The notes under the pieces: model-generated
Told to the model about the DNA's origin: nothing
Databases searched by the model: none
What the model saw: the letters and a program-made list of their open reading frames with translations, nothing else
Assembly: GCA_027946355.1 (NCBI GenBank)
Contig: JAPEUS010000014.1
Span: 62,001-126,000 of the forward strand
Source of the DNA: Collariella sp. IMI 366227
Taxonomy: Eukaryota; Ascomycota; Sordariomycetes; Sordariales; Chaetomiaceae
Length of the DNA stretch: 64,000 nt
Reading direction: 5' to 3'
Made by a program: the position numbers and the translations under genes
Shown: piece by piece, positions 1 to 12,842 of the stretch
Numbering within the stretch: position 1 is the first letter of the stretch
Layout of the letters: every line of letters begins with the position of its first letter

Positions 1-637
1 GCGATGAGATCCCTTGCTAGTTCGCCGTTTATCATTGCAACTGAATTTTCGAGCGAGCAGACATGGAATGTAACTTGATGAGATGGAAGAGAGAATACCG
101 TTTCGAAACAGGAGACAAACAAGTTTGGGAACCCCTCCATGCCTTTCTTGTTGGGTTTCGTCCTCTCGGGATCTGCTCGCTTGAAGACAGCAGCTCTGCA
201 ATGCCCTGGCGCTCCCGACCTTGCCAAACGTACATCTTCACGCCAGGCTTCCAGATCCAAGCAAAAAGAATGGGTTGGGCTGCTTTTTTGCTCGCTGTCT
301 GGAGCTCGAACCGTCCTGGTGTTGACAAATGCGCAACTTGGATTCGTCCAAGGTCAAGTCTGGGGAAGGGCTTGGCAGGCAGAAAGCTTGGCATTACGGG
401 TTGTTCGGTTTTGTTTGATTGGCTGCGGACTCAACTGACAGCCCCTCTATCCCTGCCCCGCCTTATCGCCCGCTGCGTCGTCACCCGTTGTCGCAACTCA
501 ACCCAGGCAAACAGCAACACCCAACACCACATCGCGACCGCACCACAACCAAATTCTCAACACCCAACCTTTAATCTCAAAAATTTAATCTTCAACCCCT
601 AAACCTTTCCTCGACAAATCACCCCCCAACCTCAACA
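1..637. other. Intergenic / 5' flank of vps60
   Basis: No convincing gene. Open frames here overlap on both strands and show no family resemblance. The last 150 bases before the vps60 start are C- and A-rich, as expected for a fungal promoter and 5' leader. Confidence 0.5.
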
Positions 638-1287
638 ATGAACCGCCTCTTCGGCACCACGACACCCAAACCCCCCAAACCCACCCTCACCTCGGCCATC
701 ACCTCCCTCGACACGCGCATCTCCTCCCTCGACGTAAAACTCGCCTCTCTCAACGCCGAACTAACCGGCTACCAAACCAAGCTCTCCAAACTCCGCGAGG
801 GCCCGGGGAAAACCGCCCTCAAGCAAAAAGCCCTCAAGATCCTCCAACGCCGCAAGCAATACGAAGCGCAGCGGGACCAATTGCAGTCCCAAGTCTGGAA
901 CATGGAGCAAGCTCAGACGATGCAGGACAACCTCAAGAACACGATGGTGACCATCGACGCACTGCAGAGCACCAACAAGGCGCTCAAGAAGGAGTATGGC
1001 AAAGTGGATATCGACAAGATTGAGAGGCTGCAGGATGAGATGGCGGATTTGCTGGATGTAGGGAATGAGATACAGGAGAGCCTGGCAAGGGGGTATGATG
1101 TGCCGGAGGATGTGGATGAGGCGGAGTTGGATGCGGAGCTGGAGGCGTTGGGGCAGGAGGTGGAGTTGAGAGGAGATGTTTGGCGGGGTCGGGGAGGGTG
1201 CCGAGTTTTATGCAGGATGAGGTGCCCGAGTTTGTGGATGAGGCGCCGGAGAAGGGAAGGTGAAGGAGGCGGCGGGGGTTGGGTTAG
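638..1287 (+). CDS. vps60: ESCRT-III subunit Vps60 (CHMP5-like), frameshifted 3' end
   Basis: Snf7-family protein of the late ESCRT-III machinery on endosomes; in yeast Vps60 works with Vta1 to stimulate Vps4. It starts MNRLFG, as Vps60 proteins do, followed by a basic coiled-coil half (residues 15-120) and an acidic helix with the family signature DKIERLQDEMADLLD and then VPEDVDEAELDAELEALG. After about residue 180 the frame is lost. The expected tail reads on in a second frame (PSFMQDEVPEFVDEAPE, about 1198-1250) and then a third (KVKEAAG, about 1255-1280). Both shifts are -1 in G-rich runs. In the unbroken frame the ORF would run to 1774 with an unrelated tail. The broken part carries the C-terminal MIT-interacting/Vta1-binding region. 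Its 3' end faces that of fwd-1. Family call is firm; the true end (a TAG at 1285-1287 in a shifted frame) is inferred. Confidence 0.85.
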
Positions 1288-1489
1288 GAAAGGATCTGGA
1301 AGGGCGTTGGGGATGGGATATGGCATGTTGGCGACAGGAGTCTGGTTTCTTTTGGTACAGGAAATGGCATTGCGCTCACGAGCATGTTCGTTACAGTATT
1401 ATGTACATCTTGAATGTCCGGCATGTTGTATCGTGCCCTTCGTTGCATCATCAATCGTTCATGATTCAAACCTCTATAACCCACCATCG

Positions 1490-4400
1490 CTACTCCACCG
1501 GAGCAAAGAAGCGGCTCACCTCCTCCAGCTCCGGATCTCCGTTGCAAAAATCCCACCCAACAATCACGCTCCGCTGCGTGCAGCAAATGATCCGCCGCGC
1601 GTCGTATTCCACCTTGAATACCCTAGGCGCGTGGGGGGTCCGCCTGGCCATGCCCATCAGCATTGCGTGCTTGATGATGGTGATGGGGCTGCTGCTGCTG
1701 CTGCTGTGGTTGTGGCTGTGGTTGCGGTTGCGGTGCTTGTGTCTGTGCTTGGGGCTGCGGCGGGTTGGGAGTAGCTGCAGCGACGGGAGCAGCAGCGGGA
1801 GCAGACGAGGCGGTAGGGGCGGGAGTAGGTACCTGGTTCCTGGTACCGCCATTCGGCGGGACTTGTGCGTGCGCCTGGTGCGCCGCCGCCGCCGCCCGCT
1901 GGGCTGTCGTGAACAAAGGGTCTTGCTGGCCAGCCGCCGTCGCCTCTGCCGAGCTCGGGCCTGCCGCTGATAAAGGCCCTGCAGCGGCTGTCTCCTGATT
2001 TCGGATAATCTCACGCCGCTGACGCGCCTGGTCGAGATGCGACCGGGCGATGGCGTTCGAGTACAGCGCGTGCATTTGACTGCGAGCAACCGGGTTCCGC
2101 TGCCGCTCGATAGCCGCTTCGACAAAAAGACCGCTGCGTAAGGATGTCGGGATACGCAGAAATCGCCTCTGACAAGGCTTGCGGACTACCCTGTGTCGCC
2201 ACGTTGATGATCCCGTGGAGATCGGCGGCTGCGCTGGCGTCCAGCACTGGGTTGGCAGGTGGGAGGACTGCGCCAGCCGACGGTGCTGGCAGAGCACTGG
2301 CAGACAGAGACCGAGGCGGTGCGGCCGCCGCTGAACTGCCGGCGCTCGTCGGACGATCGGTACCGGTAGCGAGGTAGTTGCGGTGCAGAGATGTCCTGAG
2401 CTGCGCACGGTGGTGTTCCATGGCGCCAGTCGCAGCGTCCTCATATTTCAAGTGATGCTGGTCCTTCCACACACCTTCCTTGTCCTTCCGCCACACGATG
2501 ATGGTAGCGTCGTAGCTGCCGCTGACAATTCGCGCATACTTGCCGCCGCCACCGCCGGGCGGCAATGACGCGCCATACCCTATGAGATCCTCGGGTCGCT
2601 TAGACCCGGCGTTCGCGGGACGACGATTTCGGCTAGAGCGCGGTCCGTCTTCGATCAAGCCCTTTTCAACCGCCTTGAAAAACTCCATATCCACCCTCCG
2701 CGCCTCGTCAAAGTCTTCCTGAGCGGCGCCCGGCAGGTCTGCGAACCCGGCCTGGAGGGTACGCACAAGCAACGAGTGCGCTCGGAGGTTGGCCACCTCC
2801 AGCCCGGTTTGGCGGTCAAACACCTTGACCTCGCAGTCGCTGCTGCCAGTGATGATCCGGCGGCCGTCAAACTGGACGCACGCAATCCCCTTGTGGTGCC
2901 CGAGGATGGTCCGAGTGCAGGCCTGTGTCGGCCAGTCCCAAACCTTGACGTTTTTGTCACCGCTCGCCGACACCACCTCGCGCTCGTGAATCTGGACGGC
3001 GTTGACGGCGGCGTTGTGCCCTATCAGGGAGCCGATCATGGTCCAAGCGGGGATGACGGGCAGGTCCTCGGGTGTCATGGGGATGCCGTAGCCGTAGTCA
3101 ACCTTCCGGGGCACAGGGTCCACCTCCTCCGGATACCCTAGGTCGCCCTGGTGGAGCGGCCTGCGGTTAAAGATGCGGATGTACTTGTCCTTGGAGCACG
3201 TCACCAGGATCCGCTTGTCGAACTTCAGATTCAGTACCGATTGCTTATGGGCATGCTTAAGCGTCTGCAGTTCCTTTCCGGTCGAGAATTGCCAGATGAT
3301 GACGTCCGAGTCGGAGCTTCCAGAGACGATCAGGTCCTCCTCCGGGTCCGAATCGAACTGCAGACACAGAACGGAGCCACGGTGCTTCACCAAAGTGCGC
3401 AGGCAACGGCGCGTCTTCATGTCCCACACCTTCAGCGTCCGATCGCGGCTGCTGCTGACGAGGTACTCCGAGTTGTACTGCAGGCTGTAGATGCACTCTC
3501 CGTGGCCTTCTTCTGGGTGGTCCGGGTGAGGAAACTGGAAGTTGATGTATTTTCCGCGCTCCCAGTTTGATTCGAGCCGCCGCCGCATGCTGTACAGATA
3601 CTTCCAGTTGATCTTGAGGTTTGTCGACGACCTGTCGTATACCCACATACCCGACCTGGCCAAGGATGCCGGGACCAAGTTCGGCTTCAAAGATGGATCC
3701 TGCATGTGCGCCATTGTCCCCGGGGCAAGAGAATTCAGTGCCCCCATGCCCCTGTCCACCTCTTTTCCTTTGAAACTGGTACTCGCGACATCGTTCGCTC
3801 GTGGGGGGTAGCGGCTGTTTGAGGCTGGCAATTTTGGGCCGCCAAAGATGCTGGTTTCGGTAGGCTGCAGCTCCGCAGAGTCCCGGTTCAGCGAGCTCCC
3901 GGCGTCGGTCATCACCGTGTCGGTGTCGCCATCGAGCGGTGATAACGACGAGATAACGGGCTTATTACTCGCTTGGCCGTGGTCCTGGGTGTTTGGCCGC
4001 TGAGATGCTCGTCTTTCGAATTCTGTAGCGGGGCCGTTCACCTCCAGCTCTGCTTCAGAAATCTCGTGCGGCAGCGCTTTCCATCCTTCAAAATGATACA
4101 ACGTCTCCCACAGTTTCCGGTCGACGGCGAGGCTGTACCATGTCCGACAGCAGCGGGCCACATTGAGAAGCGAGAGTGGGTCGAGATATTCGAGAATCTT
4201 CAGGCAAACTTCGGGGGGCATGTACCGCACAAAGTCAATGTAGAGGCGGGGGGAGAGGGTGTGGACGATCTGCGAGACGGCGCTCGTCGGGAGGTCGCTG
4301 AGTAGGGCCATCACAAGCTCTGGGGGCGCATGATATTCAGCACTTGTGCATTCAAAAAAGAAGAAGAGCACAAAATGCTTCCTTACCAGATTTCCGCGCG

Positions 4401-4579
4401 ATTGAAAGACCAGAGAGGTGCTGTACCAACCATGGCGGGTAGTCTTCACCGGGTCGTAGGGAACCCAAAGCCGAGTGGGTGTTGTAGGTAGGCTTGAAGA
4501 AGAGTGCGGCGGCGGGCGGGGCAGTCAACGGATCTTCTGAGTAGCCTTCGTCGGGCTGGGGGGTGAAAGAGGCCATCAT
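1490..4579 (-). CDS. fwd-1: F-box/WD40 ubiquitin-ligase adaptor, FWD-1-like
   Basis: F-box/WD-repeat substrate adaptor of an SCF ubiquitin ligase. In Neurospora the FWD-1 protein directs degradation of the clock protein FREQUENCY; orthology here is from overall architecture and is likely, not proven. Exon 1 is 4579-4387 (starts MMASFTPQPDEGY). The intron is 4386-4320 (GTAAGG...CAG, 67 nt), joining ARKS to ELVMALL. Exon 2 is 4319-1490. The F-box is around residues 95-135 (MPPEVCLKILEYLDPLSLL), an acidic/Ser linker follows, then WD repeats such as LVSSSRDRTLKVWD, IVSGSSDSDVIIWQF, VVSASGDKNVKVWDW and ITGSSDCEVKVFDR. The C-terminus (VGWDFCNGDPELEE, FFAPVE) is reached only after two frameshifts: one extra A in the A5 run 2124-2128, and one near the G4 run 1685-1688 beside a CTG/CAG stretch that encodes polyglutamine. 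Restored length is about 1,005 residues. Confidence 0.85.
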
Positions 4580-7181
4580 CGAGATGCGTAGGTCGGTGCT
4601 TGCCTAATATCGAAGCAATCCCACGATGACGGACATTCGCGAGAGTCAAGCGAGGACTTGAGACTGGACAACGACAGAAACGGGGCAGAGACAGGGCCGG
4701 CGACGGGGGGGTGTTTCGACCAAGGCGTCACGCTTCGCAGAGGTATCGCTGTGCTGTGAACACAGTGCTGGGCAACGATTTGCCGAGTCGGGCAGCCAAG
4801 TTCGTTTAACTATTGGCGGGCCGCAGGATGGAGGCGCGGTCTGTTGTGGCTTGAGGGACACACGTGGGAGGGCGGCGATGGCGGCCCGGGGACGGTTGGG
4901 GCGCCGTGGCCAGGAAAAATAAAATTGTGCCGTGTCCTGAGAAGACAAAGACAAGGGGCCGGTGGGGGATTTATTTTCCCTTTTCTTCCTCTTTCGAGTC
5001 AGGGTGCTGATAGGGAATGCCGGATTTTGTTGTTGTTGTTGTTGTTGTTGGAAAGGCCCTACAGAGGCTGGGGCAACAAACAGCAACCTTATCCGTAGAA
5101 CTGTGACTGGCAATTGGGCGTCGCTGGCTGACAAACAACCCTGCGAGATGGTGCTGGATCGAAGTTGGGCGCGGGGCAGGTGGGTCTTCTGGCCCAAGCT
5201 TTCCCAGGAACGATCTAGCGGCCGCGCGGGGGAGTTCGGATCTTGGCGAGGTGACTGGACAAATACTCCATCTTTCTCGTTGGCGATGACTTGACTTCTG
5301 CCCGGATCTGATGCCCGCTGGAAGTATTGCCATCGACTTCTCAACTGTAAACACTTGCTGCTCGGCGGAGAGAATCGACGGACTGGAACGACACATCTCG
5401 AGACACTATATAAGTTTCTGCCAGGTTTGACCACGGGTGCAGCGAGAAGTCCACGGGCAAGAGGAGGAGATGGGCCTGGAGCCTTTCGAATGTGGCAGAG
5501 AAGATTCCATCACAGTCAACAACGTGGGAGTTGTTGGCGGGGGATGACGATGATGGGACGGAGCACGTGCCTCACCACAGGGCAAGATCCAACAACACCC
5601 GACAACACCCCACATGGCCAAGCGCCTTTTCTGGAAGTGGAGGGGTTTGAAACAGGCATGGACCGACCGCTTTGTGCCCAAACGCCTGATCGGGATGGAG
5701 GGGCAACGACCCAACAAGAAGGGCGCTCGACACAGCATCTGGGAAGTTTTGGAACGCTCTGGTAGCCCTTGTTGCGAAGAGAGTACGTACGTAGCAAGGG
5801 AAACTCGTTGCGGGTCAGGTTTCCAGGGCCGGTTCATGCACCAAGGTTGAGAAGTTGAGGCGTCGATGCCCAAGGCCCTGCCATCTCGAACGGATGACAT
5901 TGACGCACTGTCCGACTCAACCGGGCTGTGCTGATAAAGAGGTATGTGAGAGATATGGAGGAGAAAACGTGCCGCCCCTATATATCCAGAACGACCGTGA
6001 AGTCCCCCCTTCGGCCCGCAGAGGCAGCAGAAAGGACAAGATCGTCATGCAGCCAAGTCTGGTTAAGAGGTTGGATCTGGGGATGTCGCTTGATAAGATA
6101 AGCCTCCAAGAAGAGCACGATAATATAGCCATCTGCAGAACACTGGAAAATATTTTTATAAACCAGCTGATTTCACTGGATTAAATATATCTCCCAACGT
6201 GTCCCGTCCTGATGCTTACGGAGTACGCTGCCCATTTCGCAAGTCTCAAAGGTTGCCGGAAGTTGCCCCGCCGCAACCCTCCAGGCTTGGCTCCTCCTGC
6301 AAGCGCCCGCTGGCCATTGGCTGGGCAATCTTCATCCACTGTGCGAAACCCACACCAGCCGCCCCCATCCCAGACGGGGCTGCCCGCGCCTTTTGCTCCA
6401 ACCAACCATCTCCGAGAGCGGTTACTTGCCACGACCGACGTTTCAAACCGCCCTCCACCACCGTACCGAGCGTAGGCCCGACTCCGAGTCTGCGGGAGTC
6501 CTCGGTGGTTACTGCCGGAGCCGCCCAGTATTTTTTTTTTAATTTTTTTGCGAGACGACAGGTGTGTAACGGCCCGACGAAAGACGGCCCCAAGCAACAG
6601 CGAGACAAGGCCGAACGAGCGGAGACACGGCGCATCCAGTCACAGGCCACAGTCGGGCAAAAGAGGAGGCGAAGCTGGGATCAGCACAGTCGCGCGGACG
6701 GAAGATCGATACCCCTGAGCGAGCGACCGCGGACTCGAACGACGGCGATACAGAGATTCTCGACAGCGACTGCGACAGCGTTCCTCGACGCCGAAGAAGA
6801 CCACCTTTCTTCATTCTGCACCACCGTCCGCTGCCATCCCGACATCACCTCTAGGCACTGTACCTAGACATTGATTTCCGTAGACCAGAGCGCCAAACGC
6901 CCGACAGCCTGGAGCCCCACGCCTCGAGGCCCGCAACTCCATCACTCGCCCTTCGAGCCGTACGAATTCCCGCCATCCCTCACCTCGACCTCCACAGGAA
7001 TTAACTTAGGTATCGGCCCGCCCAGACCCTCGAAACTCGTCACTGCGCTTCCTCTTTTCGCACGTCAACGTCAACAGTCGACGTAGTCCCGACATCGCGT
7101 GCGCTCGGAGCCGGCTCCCATCAACCCCTCCCGTCCCGCCCCGTGGACCCCACCAAGCGCTGTGCGGATGGAGAGCGAGTA
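4580..7181. other. Divergent intergenic region between fwd-1 and cdc24
   Basis: About 2.6 kb with no supported gene; it must hold the promoters and 5' leaders of both flanking genes. A TTG microsatellite lies at 5026-5050 and a T-rich tract at about 6531-6548. Open frames here (for example 4646-5434 on the minus strand, which reads glutamines through the TTG run) look like chance. Confidence 0.5.
5026..5050. repeat. (TTG)8 microsatellite
   Basis: Eight uninterrupted TTG units in the fwd-1/cdc24 intergenic region; not in a supported coding region. Confidence 0.95.
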
Positions 7182-10100
7182 ATGGCCCATGCTCCCCTCC
7201 TTCGCATGAACACGGGCCCAGTCGCAATTATGGACGTCTTGGGCATGAGCAGCATGGCCAGCGCGCCGCGTGCCAGCCAGCTGTCCAGCTCCGCAACATT
7301 TCCCTCCACCAACTCCTCCACCTCGGTGAACTCGCTGTCCACCGCCGCAACCTTGGCCACAGCACCTAACGGTCAGGTCATGGCTACCAGCAACATCATC
7401 AACCAGAGGGCCGATGCTTCGCGCTCTCTCTCTACCAGATATGCGTGTCCCTCAAGCAGAGGCTCGCCAAGGTGCCGGGCTTCGAAGGATACATGCACCA
7501 CCTCGAAGAGATGGCCACCGATCCGGACGAGGGTGGCCCCGTCGAGTCTCTGTGGAAGCTCCTACGCACCGGATACCCGCTTCTTGCCATCTACAACGCA
7601 CTCCAGCCAGAGACGCCACTCCAGGTGCAGGACCCCCCAGGCGCGTCCGAGGCGAAGCGGTCCAAGATCGCCATCCTCAGATTCGTCGAGGCATGCAAGT
7701 CCAAGCTCATGCTCCCGACGACTGAGGTCTTTATCATCACCGACCTGGCGGGAAATGACACGACGGGTTTCGTCAAGGTGGGTTTTCTCTCGTTTCTTGC
7801 AGATCAACAAAATGGCCTGACACTTGCTAGGTCACCTCCGTCATCAACCATGTTCTCGATCTCGCCGAGCAGCGCGGCCTCCTTCTCGAGATTCAACCCT
7901 ACCCCGAAGACGATACCATGCAGGTTGGCTCCCAAATGAGCTACCGAGACTACGTCGTGCGCGAGCTGGTGGACACGGAACGAAAATACGTCCAGGATCT
8001 GGAGAACCTGCACGATTTAAAGAAGACGCTGGAGCAAAACGGTATCATCCCGGGCGACGTTGTTCACAACATCTTTCTCAACATCAACGCCATCCTGGAC
8101 TGCCAGCGCAAGTTCCTGATTAGGGTGGAAACGACAAATTCGATACCGCCATCAAGGCAGGAGTGGGGGAAGCCCGTTTGTTGCGTACGAGGAGACATTT
8201 AACATGTGTTATCAACCCTTTATCGCCAACCAGCGGAAGGCCGGCCACCTGGCCAGCCAGGTGTTCGACAAGATTCAGGCCGCGGAACACCCGGTCGCCT
8301 GCGACTTGAACACCCTCGACGGGTTCCTCCTGAAGCCCATGCAGCGGCTTGTCAAGTATCCTCTTCTCCTCAAGGATCTGTTGAAGAAGAGCGAGGACGA
8401 TGCCACCAAGGATGATCTGATGGCAGGAATCGATGCTGCTGAGCGCGTGCTGCAGAAGGCTAACGAGGTGGTCGACCGTGACCTGCTGGACGAGGCGGTG
8501 GAAGATTTGGTGTCCCGCGTCGAGGACTGGAAGAAGCACCGCGTCGATCAGTTCGGAAAGCTGCTCTTGCACGGTGTCTACACAGTCAACACCGGCAAGA
8601 CGGAGCAAGAGAAGGATGTACGTTCTGCGGTCTGTTTTTATCTTGTTGACCAAGGACCGTTTGCTGACCCCTCGCCAGTACGAGATTTATCTCTTTGAAT
8701 GCATCCTGTTGTGCTGCAAAGAGGTTGTGCCGGGAAAAACCAAAGACAAGAAGGACAAGACACGATCAACCGGGCCAAAGATGCGCAACCGGAACGCGAA
8801 GCTGCAGCTCAAGGGTCGCATTTTCATGACTAATGTCACGGATGTGATTTCTCGATCAAAGCCAGGTAGGTTCGGTGCCTTGACATGATGGATAGTTGAC
8901 TGACCTGTTCCAGGCCTGCACACCGTCCAAGTCTGCTGGAAAGGGGATCCCGGTGTCGAGAGCTTCACCATCAAGTTCCAAAATGAAGAGACTCTAAAGA
9001 AGTGGACGGCAGGACTTAACCAGCAGCGGGCGGAAAACGCCCCTGAAGTCCAGCGCTCCGACGAACCGGCACCGACCTTCACATATTTCAGTGCTATGGG
9101 CACTAGCGGTCTTGAGAATCCCTATGCCCAGCAGCCCGACAGTGATGACGAGGATGATGTCGATGGAAGCATCGGGGGGACAACAGCGGTCTCATCACAA
9201 TACGCCCCATCGGTCCCGATACCTGGCACCATGTCACGCAACGCTTCTAGCACCAACCTACGCCGCCAACGCTCGGCAACTGGCGAGAGTACGCACTCCA
9301 TCGCTGGCATCGCGCGTGCGGGCCCTCCACGCTTTCCCATGATACCCCCCAATCCCCTGAGCGTCCAGGTCCCATCTCAGGCGTCACCCATGCCACGCCC
9401 AGGCGACTCCTACTTCTCTCCTACTGCCGACTCACCAGCGTCTAGCCGGGCCAGCACAACCAGCGGCATCTTTGTGGGCGGTGGCTATCCGTTTCCACAA
9501 AAAGTCGGCACCCCGCAGCCACGGAATATGGACGACAACAATCGGTACACCGCGCCCGCGATGCCGAGGCAGCCTTCACGAGACGGGTCATCCCCGGCGA
9601 ATGCTTTTGGCGCGAACGGGCGCAACCCCCGGGGGCCCTCGATGCCTGTGATGGGCCGCCCTGAAGCCAATGCCTCCCAGCTCCAGCAGCAGCGCAGCCG
9701 GAGTCACAGCACACCGGATATCAATGGACAAGCTGCGCGGAATGGTGGCTCCATCCCGAACGTCCCGAGTATTCCGGCGCACCTCACCCACCCCTCGCAC
9801 CCAATACATGGGCGACAAGACTCCATTCCGCGGAGCAACACAAACAGCCCAGCAAATGAACCACCCCTCCGGACTAACACAAATTCTCCGGGAATGCAAC
9901 GGGCGGGAAGGTTTGGAGGCACTATGGTCCAGTTCCCCTCTCAGCCAATCTCCTCACGGACAGGGACGCCCTTACCGCCCCCCGGTCCTCCACCCTCCGG
10001 TCTCCCACCGCTTGTGCCGATGGATTCATCAAGGTCCATCGCCCCAGGTCACCCAACCGCTCCACTCTCCTCGAACCACGGACTACCGACGCCAGATATC

Positions 10101-10409
10101 GGCATGCCGAACCAGCTCAAGGTCAAGGTGAACTACGACGGAGGCAACTACTTCACCCTCGTTGCGCAATTTAATATCACCTACCAGAGCCTGGTCGACC
10201 GAATCGACGTCAAGCTGGCCCGGCTCACCAATAGCAGCATCGCTAGAGGCGACCTCAAGCTGCGGTACCGGGACGAGGATGGCGACTTTGTGACGATCGA
10301 GAGCGACGACGACATCCAAATCGCCATTTCGGAGTGGCGCGAAGGCCAAGGCGGCATGCCCGGCGGTCTGGGAGAGATAGAGCTCTTCTGCGTTGGCGAG
10401 ATGAGCTAG
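7182..10409 (+). CDS. cdc24: Cdc24-type Rho guanine nucleotide exchange factor for Cdc42
   Basis: Exchange factor that loads GTP on Cdc42 at sites of polar growth. Exons 7182-7777, 7831-8617, 8679-8865 and 8914-10409; introns of 53, 61 and 48 nt. Order of domains: N-terminal calponin-homology-like region (VPGFEGYMHHLEEMA... to about residue 200), DH domain (SYRDYVVRELVDTERKYV through LKPMQRLVKYPLLLKDLL, roughly residues 240-440), PH domain (FGKLLLHG... to WTAGLNQQR, split by two introns), a long Ser/Pro-rich linker, and a C-terminal PB1 domain (KVKVNYDGGNYF... DEDGDFVTIESDDDIQIA) that binds Bem1-type scaffolds. The frame breaks twice: in the CT run 7424-7433 (two extra bases) and at CCC 8173-8175 (one extra C). 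With these removed all exon phases agree and the product is about 1,020 residues. ATG 7182 is used; 7206 is an alternative. Confidence 0.92.
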
Positions 10410-11965
10410 TCTTGGACACTCGAGCATTCCTTGTTTAGACGGCACCCTAAGGGACGCCATTCGTTTTCGGTCACTGCATCGGCATTTTTTACCGCACATC
10501 TTCATTGGCTTTTCTGCTTGCTTTGCTTGCTTTTGAGTCACTGCATGGCGTTCGGGAGGGTTATCTCTATCAGTCCCTTTTTCAACATCTCCACGAACGA
10601 GACGAACGCACAAGCAGTAATCGAATACCCTGTTCCAGCAGCCGCTCCCTACCACATTGCTATTCCAAATAGCGCCATTTCTTGATTCCGTCAGAACCCC
10701 AACCGCACGTCTCGCATCATTAAGGGGGCAGCACGACCGTTTCCACCAACTCAACACACAACTCTCACCACATACCGTCCTTACAGCGACCGTTTCCTAC
10801 ACCACATCTTCTCACCACCACGATGCAGACGCACACACAACCAACTACATTCAGACACATAGCGCAGCGATCGCTACATCAGATTCTTTTCATTTGGCAC
10901 TCGGATGCCACACTCGTTTTTACAACAACCCCTTCTTGGAGATATGTTTTGGACTTTTTTCTTATTGGCCTTCTTTTTTTCCTCTGCTTTTCTCTCTCTT
11001 TTTCTTCCACCATTCCTTATAAAACACACTCCTTCCACCTCTTCTTTTTAGCTTCCATATTCTTTCACTTCTTTTCTTCTTTTTTGGCTCAAAGCTTGAA
11101 GCTTGTTTCTCTCTCTCTCTCTCTCTCTCTCGTTCAATTTTGGGAATTGCACTGGGATTTTAAGACATCATGGGAACTGGGAGTGAGGGGGGTTCAATTT
11201 GCACTGGGTTGGGTTGGGCCTGCTTGGTTACCTTTGCTTTATTTTGATGAGGGGTTTCGTTGGTCGTTCGTTCAATTTTTCGTGGGGAGGGCTGGTACTT
11301 GCTTGGGTTGGAGATGAGGGGAAGGAAGGGGTTGCAAGCGGGAGGGGAGGAAGCAGGAGAGAAGTTCTGGGTGGGGGTTGGGGAGGGCATGGAAGGGAAG
11401 GAAGAAGCGGTGGAGAGTGTGCAGGGAAGAGAGGGATGTGTGCGCCTTCTGAGGTGCTATTGCCCAGAGAAGGACTGGGTGTTTCTGCAATTGGTCCTGC
11501 CGTTTACCCGTTGTGTGGCGTCCAAGATGCCCGTCTGGTGGTATGGATGTCCAGCCTTCCTATCCGTTTCGCCGACCCAAAGGCAGGCCAGCAGGAATGC
11601 CAGACTGGATTTTAAAAATTGTGATGCATTCATTGTACACGGCCAAATTTGACCTCCGTCTTGCCAACGCCCTTGCCTGATGCTAATGCCGCCACCTGCT
11701 GCTGTATGTACACTGCTCTCGGCTGCCCCGGAACAAGACTGGCTTAAGCGGTGCCTAAGCTCCCAGCACCGCCAAAGTGTCCCATCACGCGCTCCCGACT
11801 CCCTCCGACGAAGAATCTAGTTCCCTAAAACCACGAATGCCATTGTTTCCTCCTCTTCCTTCCTCGTCCCAGATCCCACGCACGGGCAAACGGACGGGGT
11901 ATCTCTCGTCTCATAGTCGTCCCAACATTGCGTCCCTCCCCACCACCAAAAGAACAACAACCCAG
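10410..11965. other. Intergenic, pyrimidine-rich
   Basis: cdc24 3' flank and mrp10 3' flank. The stretch 10950-11150 is strongly T/C-rich and contains a (TC)12 run. No gene is supported. Confidence 0.5.
11108..11131. repeat. (TC)12 microsatellite
   Basis: Uninterrupted TC dinucleotide run in a pyrimidine-rich intergenic tract downstream of cdc24. Confidence 0.95.
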
Positions 11966-12327
11966 CTACTTCTTTTTTCCCTGCGTTAACCTCTTCGAAA
12001 AGCGCGCGAGATGGTAGTTGATGGTGTTGGAGCTCTTCTTGGGCGGCGGGGGCGCGTCCATGCACGCCCGCAGCGCCGTCTCGACCGTGGTGCAGCCGCG
12101 GCCTGTGTAGCCGGCTGAGGCCCAGCAGGCTGTTTCGAACCACCAGTCAGTTAATGTGACTTCTGCCTGGTGGGAGGTTTTTTCGGGGTGAGGGGGAGTG
12201 GGGGAAAGGAGTGCGTACACAGCACCGACGACATGACGGTCACGCAGGGGTTGCCCTCGGCGCGGTTGGGGTGGCGCACGCGTAGCACGCGCAGGGGCGG
12301 CAGGCGGATCGGGTTCTTGGAGGACAT
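11966..12327 (-). CDS. mrp10: Mitochondrial small ribosomal subunit protein Mrp10 (mS37)
   Basis: Small subunit protein of the mitochondrial ribosome, imported through the Mia40 oxidative pathway or its equivalent. Exon 1 is 12327-12219, the intron is 12218-12130 (GTACGC...ACAG, 89 nt), and exon 2 is 12129-11966, giving 90 residues. It begins MSSKNPIRLPPLRVLRVRHP and has a twin CX9C fold: C-VTVMSSVLS-C, followed by C-TTVETALRA-C, separated by WASAGYTGRG, the usual Mrp10 signature. It ends in a basic tail (KRLTQGKKK). The reading frame is intact. The start is divergent to the 12843 gene, with 515 bp between them that must hold both promoters. Confidence 0.92.
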
Positions 12328-12842
12328 TTTTAGCGTCGTATGGGTGTCGTCGGCAAGCGAGAGGACTGGGCTTGGTTGGAGCGGGCGAAGGGGTCGTCGT
12401 CGTCGGCGGCACCTTGGTTACGAGATGTCGCGATGCGAAAGTGAGTGGAGCCAGAATATTTCCGGTCACGTGCTGATAGAGCGTTGCAGGGTCGCGGGCA
12501 GGGATCTAGAAAGGTGGGGCATGTTCTTGGCGAGCTTCTCCTGTTGGAGGGAGCTTTGGGAGTTGGGAGATGGTGATTGGCTGCCTTTTGGAGATGTAAA
12601 CAATGGATTTCTCGGCCCCTGTCCCAATGTCCGGGGGACCCTTAAGACACGACTTTCGCGATTTCTTCGGGCGACGCGTCGCATGATTTCGCTCTCGCCA
12701 ACTTTGGGAAGTCTCGCGCTGGTGGCCTCTCATTGTTGACATGAGCTAGTGGCGGTCTCTTTTATCTGTTTACATCGCGATCATACCTTCTCTTACTTAT
12801 TTTTCTTCCCTCGCTCAACTCACTTCCCGAACTCAAGGGACC
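12328..12842. promoter_or_regulatory. Bidirectional promoter region mrp10 / 12843 gene
   Basis: 515 bp between two divergent starts. I see no distinctive motif beyond a C/T-rich leader (about 12780-12840) just upstream of the plus-strand ATG. Promoter role is inferred from layout only. Confidence 0.4.

Noticed and set aside
63..602. 179-codon plus-strand ORF before vps60
   Set aside because: Overlaps other open frames on both strands, no recognisable domain, ends in the C/A-rich leader of vps60.
4646..5434. 262-codon minus-strand ORF with polyglutamine
   Set aside because: Q run is only the TTG microsatellite on the other strand; composition elsewhere is random and no homologous block is seen. 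More likely fwd-1 upstream sequence.
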